Shown here in pieces: positions 24,098-31,716 of a DNA stretch of 64,000 bases. The DNA comes from Zoogloea sp. LCSB751. GTDB lineage: Bacteria > Pseudomonadota > Gammaproteobacteria > Burkholderiales > Rhodocyclaceae. Every line of letters begins with the position of its first letter. Position 1 is the stretch's first letter. The stretch lies in NCBI RefSeq assembly GCF_002028455.1, contig NZ_MWUM01000016.1, forward strand, positions 46,607 to 110,606. The letters are read 5' to 3'. Made by a program: the position numbers and the translations under genes. The notes beneath the pieces were generated by a model. That model did not search any database and had not been told where the DNA came from. It worked only from the letters and a program-made list of their open reading frames with translations.

Positions 24098-24439
24098 TTA
24101 TTCTGCGTCGTCGCCGCAGAAGACTTCGCGCATCATCGCGATCAGCTGCAGGGTGCGCGGATCCCCGACCCGGTAGTAAACGCGATTGGCGTCCTTGCGG
24201 GTCAGCAGTACGTCCTTGTCCCGGAGGATGGCGAGATGCTGGGAAATGTTGCTCTGGGAGGTGCCGACGGCTTCCACGATGTCCTGTACGCAAACCTCTT
24301 CGCCGCCGATCACGCAAAGAATCTTGAGGCGCAAGGGATGGGAGATCGCCTTGAGGGCCCGGGCGGCCGTTTCGATGTGCTCCTGTTTGGCGATGAGGTC
24401 GATGGCGTTGGTTTTCACGAAGTCGAAGGTTTTACACAC
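24098..24439 (-). CDS. ArsR/SmtB-family regulator, BigR/SqrR-like
   Basis: A 113-residue winged-helix repressor. The recognition helix is TSQSNISQHLAILRD (residues 60-74), with the wing at 78-90. Classical metal-site motifs such as ELCVCDL are absent, although Cys50 is near that position. Cys42 (KILCVIGG) and Cys108 (REVFCGDD) fall where BigR/SqrR-type persulfide sensors have their redox cysteine pair. The adjacent rhodanese and glutaredoxin genes, 33 bases downstream and co-directional, fit a sulfur-sensing role. The GTG start lies five bases after a TATAAT box, so either the mRNA is leaderless or a later start (GTG at 24418) is used. Confidence 0.85.
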   Translation of the reverse strand: MCKTFDFVKTNAIDLIAKQEHIETAARALKAISHPLRLKILCVIGGEEVCVQDIVEAVGTSQSNISQHLAILRDKDVLLTRKDANRVYYRVGDPRTLQLIAMMREVFCGDDAE

Positions 24440-24444
24440 CTAAT

Positions 24445-24450
24445 ATTATA
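24445..24450 (-). promoter_or_regulatory. Candidate -10 box of the ArsR-type gene in an AT-rich patch
   Basis: A perfect TATAAT on the minus strand inside the AT-rich 24440-24456 stretch. No good -35 is seen 16-18 bases upstream. An AT-rich site at this place is also where ArsR-family repressors often bind their own promoter. Confidence 0.35.
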
Positions 24451-24622
24451 AAATAGCACTTTTTCGCATCACAGTGCGGGCGGTCGGGAATCGAGACCCT
24501 GCAGGGCGGCTTGCGCTGCCCGGGAACCTTTCCGGTTTATACTCATCTCGATACGTAGAACAGCCTGTTCGCGGGAATGGATGGCGTTTGAACGGGGATT
24601 CCCCGCGCCTGACGGAGACTTT

Positions 24623-26032
24623 ATGCGCAGCAAACTGCAGCAAGCCGGCCTGGTATTCACGGGGTTGTGTGCCGGGATTCTCATCAGCCTCAATTTCTCG
24701 GCGAATGCGGACAAGGCCGCTCTCGCGCCGCTGCCGGTCGAGGAGTTGCGCAATCTGGCGGATGTCTTCAACGCCATCAAGCAGGGCTACGTGGAACCGG
24801 TGGAGGACAAGAAGCTGATCACCTATGCGATCAGCGGCATGCTGTCCAATCTCGATCCGCATTCGTCCTACCTGGACGCGGAAGCCTTCAAGGATCTGCA
24901 GGTCGGGACCCAGGGCGAGTTCGGTGGCCTCGGCATCGAGGTGGGGTCCGAGGATGGTTTCGTCAAGGTGATCTCGCCGATCGAGGACACGCCCGCCTTT
25001 CGTGCCGGGATCAAGGCCGGCGACCTGATCATCAAGCTCGACGATACGTCGGTGAAGGGCATGTCGCTCAACGACGCGGTCAAGCGCATGCGTGGCAAGC
25101 CCAAGACCAATATCGTCCTCACCATTGCGCGCAAGGGCGAGGCCAAGCCCATCGTGGTGACGCTGACGCGTGAGGTCATCAAGGTCCAGAGCGTCAAGTC
25201 CAAGCTGGTAGAGCCGGGTTACGGCTACGTGCGTGTCGTGCAGTTCCAGGAGCAGACCGCGGCATCCCTGGCACAGCATCTCGACAGGCTGGTGAAGCAG
25301 GGCAATCTGAAGGGCCTGGTGCTCGATCTGCGCAACGATCCGGGCGGGCTCCTCAACAGTGCCATCGGTGTGTCCGCTGCTTTCCTGCCGCCGCAGGCTC
25401 TGGTGGTGTCCACCGACGGCCGCGCCGACGATGCCAAGCGAAAGTATCTGGCCGTGCCGGAAGATTATCTGCGTGGTTCCCGCGAGGATTACATCAAGAG
25501 CGTGCCGGCTTTGATCAAGAGCGTGCCGATGGTGGTGCTGGTCAATGGCGGCTCCGCGTCGGCGTCCGAGATCGTGGCGGGTGCGTTGCAGGACCACAAG
25601 CGTGCGGTGGTGATGGGCACCCAGAGCTTTGGCAAGGGTTCGGTGCAGACCATTCTCCCACTCAACAGCAATGCGGCGATCAAGCTGACCACTGCGCGTT
25701 ACTTCACGCCCAGCGGTCGTTCTATCCAGGCCAAGGGCATCGTGCCGGACATCGTCGTGGAGGAAACGCCGGGTGGTTCGTCCCGTGAGCACCTGCGGGA
25801 GGCCGATCTTGAGCGCCACCTCTCCAATGGCAAGGAGCCGGAGGTTGTCAAGACGGAGGTTCCGGCTGCGCCGAAGAAGGATGCGCCAGCCAAGGGGCGT
25901 GACAAGGACAAGCAGAAGGATGACGACGATCTGAAGCCGCCGTTCGAGCTCGCCGGCAAGGACGACTATCAACTGGCCCAGGCGGTGAATTTGCTCAAGG
26001 GGCTGCAGATCCTCCAGAATAACGGCAAGTAA
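24623..26032 (+). CDS. ctpA: C-terminal processing peptidase (S41 family, CtpA)
   Basis: A 469-residue periplasmic tail-specific serine protease. From the N-terminus: a signal/membrane segment (residues 8-28), an N-terminal helical part, a PDZ domain (about 95-180), then the S41 catalytic core with Ser313 in SASASEI and Lys338 in SFGKGS, 25 residues apart as in E. coli Prc. A Lys/Asp-rich linker (about 415-440) precedes the C-terminus. The ATG at 24623 is preferred, with GGAGA upstream, because it gives a proper signal sequence. Two rightward genes follow. Confidence 0.94.
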   Translation: MRSKLQQAGLVFTGLCAGILISLNFSANADKAALAPLPVEELRNLADVFNAIKQGYVEPVEDKKLITYAISGMLSNLDPHSSYLDAEAFKDLQVGTQGEFGGLGIEVGSEDGFVKVISPIEDTPAFRAGIKAGDLIIKLDDTSVKGMSLNDAVKRMRGKPKTNIVLTIARKGEAKPIVVTLTREVIKVQSVKSKLVEPGYGYVRVVQFQEQTAASLAQHLDRLVKQGNLKGLVLDLRNDPGGLLNSAIGVSAAFLPPQALVVSTDGRADDAKRKYLAVPEDYLRGSREDYIKSVPALIKSVPMVVLVNGGSASASEIVAGALQDHKRAVVMGTQSFGKGSVQTILPLNSNAAIKLTTARYFTPSGRSIQAKGIVPDIVVEETPGGSSREHLREADLERHLSNGKEPEVVKTEVPAAPKKDAPAKGRDKDKQKDDDDLKPPFELAGKDDYQLAQAVNLLKGLQILQNNGK

Positions 26033-26054
26033 CCATCGTGCCGGAGGTTCTATC

Positions 26055-26510
26055 GTGCGACGCGAGACTGCGTACAAGCTGGCCGGACGGAAGCATGGTA
26101 GTCCGGCGCATCACGCGGGGGCGGGGATCGCCAAGAGCCGGGAGATTCGTTTCAAGGCTCTTCCGCCCGGTCAGGTCGAACAGGCGCGCCGTTCGCTTGC
26201 CGACCTGGAGGGGGTGAAGGTTGCGGCCGGGCGAGACGCCCTGTCGCTGACCGTGCAATACAACGTGCTCGATTACACGCTCGAGCGCCTTGAAAATGCA
26301 CTGTCCGACGCGGGCTTTCATCTCGACCGCCCCTTGCTGGTCCGCCTGCATAGGGCATTGGTCTATTACGTGGAAGAGACTCAGGTACATAACCTGCGCT
26401 CTCCGGAACGGCTCATCAAGCAGTCCCACGAGGTTTACATCCACGCCTATGCGGCCCATCCGCACGGCGATCACGACGATACGCCGCCCGAGCTGCGCGA
26501 TTTCAAATAG
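26055..26510 (+). CDS. Conserved hypothetical protein, possible ferredoxin-like (HMA-type) fold
   Basis: A 151-residue protein starting at GTG with GGAGG seven bases upstream. The N-terminus is basic and Gly/His/Ala-rich. Residues about 29-95 read as beta-alpha-beta-beta-alpha (REIRFKALPPGQVEQARRSLADLEGVKVAAGRDALSLTVQY then LERLENALSDAGF), the pattern of heavy-metal-associated domains, but without a CxxC metal site. The C-terminal third is helical with many His residues (HAYAAHPHGDHDD). I do not recognise a function. It lies 22 bases after ctpA and 56 bases before the MoeB-like gene, so it is probably in one unit with both. Confidence 0.75.
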   Translation: MRRETAYKLAGRKHGSPAHHAGAGIAKSREIRFKALPPGQVEQARRSLADLEGVKVAAGRDALSLTVQYNVLDYTLERLENALSDAGFHLDRPLLVRLHRALVYYVEETQVHNLRSPERLIKQSHEVYIHAYAAHPHGDHDDTPPELRDFK

Positions 26511-26566
26511 TCTCCGAGACTCCGGGCTTGCTGCCTGGAGTGTCCGTTTTATCTTTCGATTCCACC

Positions 26567-27316
26567 ATGAACGACGAACAGCTCCTGCGCTATTCGCGCC
26601 ACATCCTGCTCCCCCAGATCGGTATCGAAGGGCAGGATGCCATTGTTGCCGCCCGTGTGCTGATCGTTGGCGCCGGCGGGCTGGGTTCGCCGGCTGCCAT
26701 GTACCTGGCCGCGGCAGGGGTCGGGACGCTGGTGCTGGCGGATGGCGACACGGTCGATCTGACCAACCTGCAGCGGCAGATCCTGCACAGCCAGGAAGGG
26801 GTCGGGCGGCTCAAGGTGGAGTCTGGCCGCGACACGCTGGCGCGCTTGAACCCGGAAGCCCGCGTCCTGCCCATTGGCCGGCGGCTGGAGGATGGCGAGC
26901 TCGAGGCGGAGATCGCTGCGGCCGATGTGGTGCTCGACTGCTCCGACAACTTCGCCACCCGGCACGCCATCAACCGGGCCTGCGTGGCGCATCGCAAACC
27001 GCTGGTGTCAGGCGCGGCGGTGCGTTTCGATGGCCAGGTGTCGGTGTTCGACCTGCGCGCGGACGACAGTCCCTGTTACCACTGCCTGTTTCCGGAAGGT
27101 GAGGACGTGGAGGAGGTGCGCTGTGCGGTGATGGGCGTGTTCGCGCCGATTACCGGCATCGTCGGTGCGGTGCAGGCGGCGGAGGCGCTCAAGCTACTCG
27201 TCGGCTGTGGTGAAACCCTGACCGGCCGTTTGTTGCTGCTCGATGCGCTGGCGATGGACTGGCGGACGATCCGCCTGGGGCGGGATCCGGCCTGCGCGGT
27301 GTGCGCTTCACGTTGA
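26567..27316 (+). CDS. moeB: MoeB/ThiF-family adenylyltransferase
   Basis: A 249-residue E1-like enzyme that adenylates the C-terminal Gly of a sulfur-carrier protein (MoaD or ThiS) for molybdopterin or thiamine synthesis. It has the N-terminal RYSRHILLPQIGIEGQ, nucleotide motif VGAGGLGSPAAMYLAAAGVG, DLTNLQRQILH, DCSDNFATRHAIN and two zinc Cys pairs (CYHC and CAVC at the end). No rhodanese domain is attached. MoeB and ThiF cannot be told apart by sequence reading alone. Its 3' end overlaps the convergent hydroxylase gene by nine bases. Confidence 0.9.
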   Translation: MNDEQLLRYSRHILLPQIGIEGQDAIVAARVLIVGAGGLGSPAAMYLAAAGVGTLVLADGDTVDLTNLQRQILHSQEGVGRLKVESGRDTLARLNPEARVLPIGRRLEDGELEAEIAAADVVLDCSDNFATRHAINRACVAHRKPLVSGAAVRFDGQVSVFDLRADDSPCYHCLFPEGEDVEEVRCAVMGVFAPITGIVGAVQAAEALKLLVGCGETLTGRLLLLDALAMDWRTIRLGRDPACAVCASR

Positions 27317-28288
27317 ACGCGAGGCGTCGTTCCGCCTGAACAAGGCTTTGGCAAATTGCTGCAGGCCGAATTTCTGCTGTGCCCAGAATGCGTTGCGGGC
27401 GGCGAATTCCGCCGGAGTCTTTTCGTGGATGCCGGTCGGCGGGATATCGTCCCGCAGGTACAGGGTGCCGAACAGGATGTCCCACACCGGCAGCAGGATC
27501 GCGAAGTTGCAGCCGTAGCGGAAACGCGGATTGGCAGGCAGGTCCAGTGCATGATGCCAGCGGTGGTAGCGTGGGCCGACGATCAGTCTTTCTCCGATAC
27601 GGCCGAAGGTGAGGCGGGTGTTGGTGTGGGAAAGGTTCTCCACCAGCCGCAGGGCAACCAGCAGGCCCAGGAAGTGGCCGGGTGGAACGCCGATCAGCAG
27701 GGACAGGCAGGCGAACCAGAAACCGGCGATGAGATCGTCAAGCAGGTGATTGCGCGAGTCGGTCCAGAAGGACATCTGCCGCTGGGAGTGATGGATGCCG
27801 TGCAGGGCCCACCACCAGCGCCAGGTGTGCGACAGGCGGTGGCGCCAGTATTCGGCGAAATCGAGAATCACCAGGTAGATCAGGAAGCTGGCCAGCGGAT
27901 GATGGTCGAGGGCCGGCAGCCAGTCCTCCAGCTGATGCGGAATGACGTCATGGAAGCGCAGCCAGCCTTCCAACTCGCTGAAGCCCGGGGCAAGCAACAA
28001 GAAGACTGCCAGCGGTATGACGCCCAGGCGATTGAGGAGCGCGTAGAGCACGTCCACCCGGACGGCATGTCGTTCGGCCCACTTCTCCGCCGGCCACATG
28101 GCTTCCAATGGACGCAGCAGCACGAAGGCCGCGCCGAGTTCGACGACGCCGAGCAGGACGAACTCGATGCCGTCGAAGCCCATTTCCGCATAGCTCGCCA
28201 GGCCGATTGCGAACAGCAGCGGTTGTACCAGGGTATCGAAGAGCCAGCCCTGGGTACTGATGAAGAGCTCGCCGAGCCAGTCCATCAT
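27308..28288 (-). CDS. Sterol desaturase / fatty acid hydroxylase family membrane protein
   Basis: A 326-residue integral membrane di-iron enzyme with about six hydrophobic segments and the three histidine boxes of the family: HRLSH (around residue 150), HGIHHSQ (about 163-169) and HRWHHA (about 242-247). Relatives hydroxylate or desaturate lipids such as fatty acids, sterols or ornithine lipids; the substrate here is unknown. Its ATG overlaps the stop of the deacetylase-like gene by four bases, making it the last gene of a tightly coupled three-gene operon. Confidence 0.9.
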   Translation of the reverse strand: MMDWLGELFISTQGWLFDTLVQPLLFAIGLASYAEMGFDGIEFVLLGVVELGAAFVLLRPLEAMWPAEKWAERHAVRVDVLYALLNRLGVIPLAVFLLLAPGFSELEGWLRFHDVIPHQLEDWLPALDHHPLASFLIYLVILDFAEYWRHRLSHTWRWWWALHGIHHSQRQMSFWTDSRNHLLDDLIAGFWFACLSLLIGVPPGHFLGLLVALRLVENLSHTNTRLTFGRIGERLIVGPRYHRWHHALDLPANPRFRYGCNFAILLPVWDILFGTLYLRDDIPPTGIHEKTPAEFAARNAFWAQQKFGLQQFAKALFRRNDASRST

Positions 28289-29034
28289 GGCGTACCAGCC
28301 ACCGTTGCGAAGCAGAAGCCCCGCACCTTGAGTCCGGCGATCAATGGATCCAGCATTGGCGCGAAGGGATCCTGGCGTGACCAGATGCCGAGGTGGGCGA
28401 GCAGCACATCCCCGTCCCTGATGTTGGCGAGTGCCCGTTTGAGTAGCGTCTCATTGGGATAGGTGCGCGACGGTAGTTCATCGCCGAGGAAGCCCGCCGG
28501 TGACCAGCCCACGTGGCGATAGCCGCATTGCCTGGCGGCCTTCAGCGCGAGGGGCGTCGTGTGACCGCCGGGCGCGCGCCAGATCGGATCGAGGTGGCGG
28601 CCGGTGAGTTCGGCGAAGCGCAGGTCGGACTGTTTCACTTCCGCGCAGATCTGCGCGGAGTCCAGTCTCTCGCGGGTTCCGTCCATCAACTGGTAGCTCA
28701 CCCGACCGTCGTCCAGGTCCTGCCGGAAGGCGCCATGACGCCAGGTATGGCTGCCGAAGGCGTGCCCTTCCGCTACGCGGGCCTTCCAGTATGCGGCCCA
28801 GGACGCGTCGAGGGCCATGTCGCCGCGGCTGGTCTTTTCCTGGGCGACGAAGAAGGTCGCCTTCACGTGGTGCTTGTGCAGGATTTCGGCAATGGCCTCG
28901 GCGTGGCGCATGTTGCCGGTGTCCAACGTGAGGTACACCGTTCCCTTGCAGGCCGGCTCTCCGGCGGTGGCGTAGCTTGCCAGCGGTGCCGTGCACAGCG
29001 CGAGGGGCAGCAGCAGGGAGCGTGGTGCACGCAT
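28285..29034 (-). CDS. Secreted polysaccharide deacetylase-like protein with altered metal motif
   Basis: A 249-residue protein with a signal peptide (about residues 1-24) and a NodB-type deacetylase domain. Motif 1 reads LTLDTGN, keeping the catalytic-base Asp38 but with Thr39 where family members normally have the metal-binding Asp. Motif 2 HTWRH (His96 and His100) and the WRAPGG motif are present. So it may be a weakened or different enzyme. It starts inside the stop codon of the beta-propeller gene and overlaps the hydroxylase gene, pointing to a shared envelope task. Confidence 0.85.
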   Translation of the reverse strand: MRAPRSLLLPLALCTAPLASYATAGEPACKGTVYLTLDTGNMRHAEAIAEILHKHHVKATFFVAQEKTSRGDMALDASWAAYWKARVAEGHAFGSHTWRHGAFRQDLDDGRVSYQLMDGTRERLDSAQICAEVKQSDLRFAELTGRHLDPIWRAPGGHTTPLALKAARQCGYRHVGWSPAGFLGDELPSRTYPNETLLKRALANIRDGDVLLAHLGIWSRQDPFAPMLDPLIAGLKVRGFCFATVAGTP

Positions 29035-29993
29035 CACTGTCTCGCAGCGTGCTTCAGGAAGAACACGCCATGGGGCGAGCGCCCGACGGGAATGGAGCGC
29101 GATACCGTCTTCTGCTGCAGATCCAGTACCTGCACTTTGCGGGCGAAGCGCGCGGTGGCCCACAACTCCTTGCCGTCGGCGCGGAGCTCCATGTCGTCGG
29201 GGCCGCCGGGCACGTCGTATTGTTCGATCTCGCTGAGGGTTTGCGTGTCCACCAGGGAGATGCTGCCCTTCATGCTGCGGTTCGACACGAAGACGTGGCG
29301 CCCGTCGCCGCGGGCCAGGAAGTTGTGCGCCGCCTTGTCGGTGGTGATCTTCTTGACGGACTTGCGCGCCTGCCAGTCGATGACCTCCACGTAGTCGGCG
29401 CCCATGATCGCGACCAGCAGGTACTTGTCGTCGGGCGTCATGTAAATGCCGGCCGGAGTCGGGCCGACACTGATCTTCCAGGCCGGTTGCTGGGTCCTGA
29501 GATCGATGGCGAGGATCTCGTCGGATTCCTGCAGCGTGATGAAGACGTAATGGCTGGCCTTGTCGAAGGCCATGTGTGATGGGGTCTTGGCTGCCGGAAC
29601 CCGCGCGACCAGGGAGAAGTCAGCGGCCTTGTAGAGATCGACCCGGTCCAGGCGCAGGGAGTTGGCGACGAACCACTTCTTGTCCGGCGAGAAGCCGAGC
29701 TGGTAGGGGTCGGAGATGTTCTTGACGCGCTTCTGCTCCTGCCCCGTGCGGGGGTCGAAGAAGACCAGTTCGTTGGAGATCGCACAGGCGACGATCACCG
29801 CGCTGTCGTCCGGTGTCGCCATCAGGTGATGGGGTTCCTTGCAGGCCGGCGTGCGGCCGGTTTCCTTGTAGTTGCGGGTATCGATCAGACTGACGTTCTC
29901 ATCCCCGGAGTTGAGGACGAGGGCGGTTTCTGCGCCGGCGGACGCCGCGAAGCAGACAAGGGCGACGGAGCCGATCAGGTGCGCAGACTTCAT
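29034..29993 (-). CDS. Periplasmic YVTN-type beta-propeller protein
   Basis: A 319-residue protein with a clear signal peptide (residues 1-21, MKSAHLIGSVALVCFAASAGA). The mature part is a series of about seven 40-residue blades with the YVTN-like pattern, for example ALVLNSGDENVSLIDTRNYKETG, ANSLRLDRVDLYKAADFSLVARV and LWATARFARKVQVLDLQQKTVSRSIPVG. Such propellers usually bind partners or ligands. It is the first gene of a three-gene operon with the deacetylase-like and hydroxylase genes, and lies 109 bases after ribD in the same direction. Confidence 0.88.
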   Translation of the reverse strand: MKSAHLIGSVALVCFAASAGAETALVLNSGDENVSLIDTRNYKETGRTPACKEPHHLMATPDDSAVIVACAISNELVFFDPRTGQEQKRVKNISDPYQLGFSPDKKWFVANSLRLDRVDLYKAADFSLVARVPAAKTPSHMAFDKASHYVFITLQESDEILAIDLRTQQPAWKISVGPTPAGIYMTPDDKYLLVAIMGADYVEVIDWQARKSVKKITTDKAAHNFLARGDGRHVFVSNRSMKGSISLVDTQTLSEIEQYDVPGGPDDMELRADGKELWATARFARKVQVLDLQQKTVSRSIPVGRSPHGVFFLKHAARQ

Positions 29994-30102
29994 GGTGGCG
30001 GTGGTGTGGCGGATATAGGAACTTAACGCCCGGCGCAGGCGCGCGTTGACCGTTCCCGATCAGGGGCGGCTCCCGGGATCCCGGGTATGTCTGAGGGCCG
30101 TT

Positions 30103-31191
30103 TCAGCAGGGGCGAGCGATGATCCGCAGATCTTGGCCGACCTGACGGACGTCGCGGAAGGCCAGTTGTCGCTTGTCCGCCAGATTGTCCAGCGTGGGCA
30201 GATTGAAGAGGCCGCGGGCCTCGTCGCCGACGAGGGCCGGCGCGAGGTAGAGAATCAGCTCGTCCACACAGCCTTCGCGCAATAACGAGCCGTTGAGCTT
30301 GAAGCCGCTTTCGGCCAGGACTTCGTTGATGCCGCGTCGGCCGAGTTCGGTCATCAGGGCAGGCAGATCCACCTTGCCGCCGTTGTTGGGCAGGATCAGC
30401 ACATCCGCGCCGCGGCGCTGCAGCGCGGCGATACGTTCGGAATCCTGGACGGCGCCGGCCACCAGCACGCGGCCGCCGTCGAGGATCCTGGCGTTGAGCG
30501 GTGTTTCCAGGCGTGCGTCTACGACGATGCGCAGGGGCTGGCGCTCGGTGGGAATGGCACGGACGTTGAGTTGCGGATCGTCGTCGCGGACGGTGCCGAT
30601 GCCGGTGAGCACCGCGCAGGAGCGGGCGCGCCAGCGATGCGCGTCGCGGCGCGCGTCGTCGCCGGTAATCCACTGGGAGACGCCGTTGTTCAGGGCGGTC
30701 TTGCCGTCCAGCGTGGCAGCGGCTTTCAGGCGCAGCCACGGGCGGCCGCGGGTCATGCGGGAGATGAAACCGATGTTAAGTTCGCGGGCTTCGTTTTCCT
30801 GCACGCCGGTGGTGGTTGCGACGCCGGCGTCGTGCAGGCGTGCCATTCCACGCCCGCCAACAAGGGGATTCGGATCTTCCATCGCCACCGCGACGCGGGC
30901 TACGCCGGCCTTGACCAGCGCGTCGGCGCATGGGGGGGTGCGACCGTGGTGGGAGCAGGGTTCCAGCGTTACGTAGGCGGTGGCGCCACGGGCTTTTTCG
31001 CCGGCCATCGCGAGGGCGTGCACTTCCGCGTGGGGCTCGCCGGCGCGAAGGTGCCAGCCTTCGCCAACGATCGCGCCATCACGCACGATGACGCAGCCGA
31101 CGCGGGGATTCGGGGTGGTCGTGAACAGTCCGCGCTCGGCCAGCTTGAGGGCGCGGGCCATCCACCGGTAGTCGTCGGCGGTGGCGCTCAT
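30103..31191 (-). CDS. ribD: Bifunctional riboflavin deaminase/reductase RibD
   Basis: Catalyses two steps of riboflavin synthesis: deamination of the pyrimidine from GTP and reduction of its ribosyl side chain. A 362-residue protein with an N-terminal zinc deaminase domain (HAEVHAL and PCSHHGRTPPC) and a C-terminal NADPH reductase domain from about residue 150 (LRLKAAATLDGKTAL, SRRD-like GDDARRDAHRWRA, VLAESGFKLNGSLL). The start is ATG 31191. It follows nrdR by 13 bases in a glyA-nrdR-ribD run. Confidence 0.96.
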   Translation of the reverse strand: MSATADDYRWMARALKLAERGLFTTTPNPRVGCVIVRDGAIVGEGWHLRAGEPHAEVHALAMAGEKARGATAYVTLEPCSHHGRTPPCADALVKAGVARVAVAMEDPNPLVGGRGMARLHDAGVATTTGVQENEARELNIGFISRMTRGRPWLRLKAAATLDGKTALNNGVSQWITGDDARRDAHRWRARSCAVLTGIGTVRDDDPQLNVRAIPTERQPLRIVVDARLETPLNARILDGGRVLVAGAVQDSERIAALQRRGADVLILPNNGGKVDLPALMTELGRRGINEVLAESGFKLNGSLLREGCVDELILYLAPALVGDEARGLFNLPTLDNLADKRQLAFRDVRQVGQDLRIIARPC

Positions 31192-31204
31192 GGCGGTGGA
31201 ACCT

Positions 31205-31684
31205 TCAGGAAACCTTGGGGGGGCGGCCACGGGGCCGGGAGGTGACTTCGCGGATGACTTCCGAGAATTCGTCCACGTCGGCAAAGGCGCGGTAGACCGA
31301 TGCAAAGCGGATGTAGGCGACCTTGTCGAGCTTCTTGAGTTCGCGCATTACCAGTTCGCCAATGCGCTCGGAGGCGATCTCGCGTTCGCCGGAGGACAGG
31401 AGCTTGGCCTCGATGCGGTCGACAGCAGCTTCGACGTTCTCGGCGGTGACGGGCCGCTTGCGCAGCGCCAGCTTCAGGCTGCCGAGAAGCTTGTCGCGGT
31501 TGAAGTCGGCACGGCTGCCGTTCTTCTTGACCACCTGCGGCATCTTGAGGTCGATGCGTTCGTAGGTGGTGAAGCGTTTATCACAGGACAGGCAGCGACG
31601 GCGGCGCCGTACGGTGTCACCGTCCTCGTTCTCACGGGTGTCGGTGACCTGCGTATTGTCGGCGCCGCAGAAGGGGCAATGCAT
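31205..31684 (-). CDS. nrdR: Transcriptional repressor NrdR
   Basis: A 159-residue regulator of ribonucleotide reductase genes that senses ATP/dATP. It has the N-terminal zinc ribbon with Cys3, Cys6, Cys31 and Cys34 (CPFC...CLSC), the basic RRRRR stretch, and an ATP-cone domain (about 48-138; VVKKNGSRADFNRDKLLGSLKLALRKRPV). Placed between glyA and ribD as in many proteobacteria; its targets (nrd genes) are not in this window. Confidence 0.97.
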   Translation of the reverse strand: MHCPFCGADNTQVTDTRENEDGDTVRRRRRCLSCDKRFTTYERIDLKMPQVVKKNGSRADFNRDKLLGSLKLALRKRPVTAENVEAAVDRIEAKLLSSGEREIASERIGELVMRELKKLDKVAYIRFASVYRAFADVDEFSEVIREVTSRPRGRPPKVS

Positions 31685-31716
31685 GGGCTAATGCGCGTCC
31701 CTGTCGCTGGTGCAGC

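Noticed and set aside
30072..30085. Palindrome CCCGGGATCCCGGG between ribD and the propeller gene
   Set aside because: It could be a weak terminator of ribD, but there is no T-run and a 14-base GC palindrome is not surprising at this base composition.
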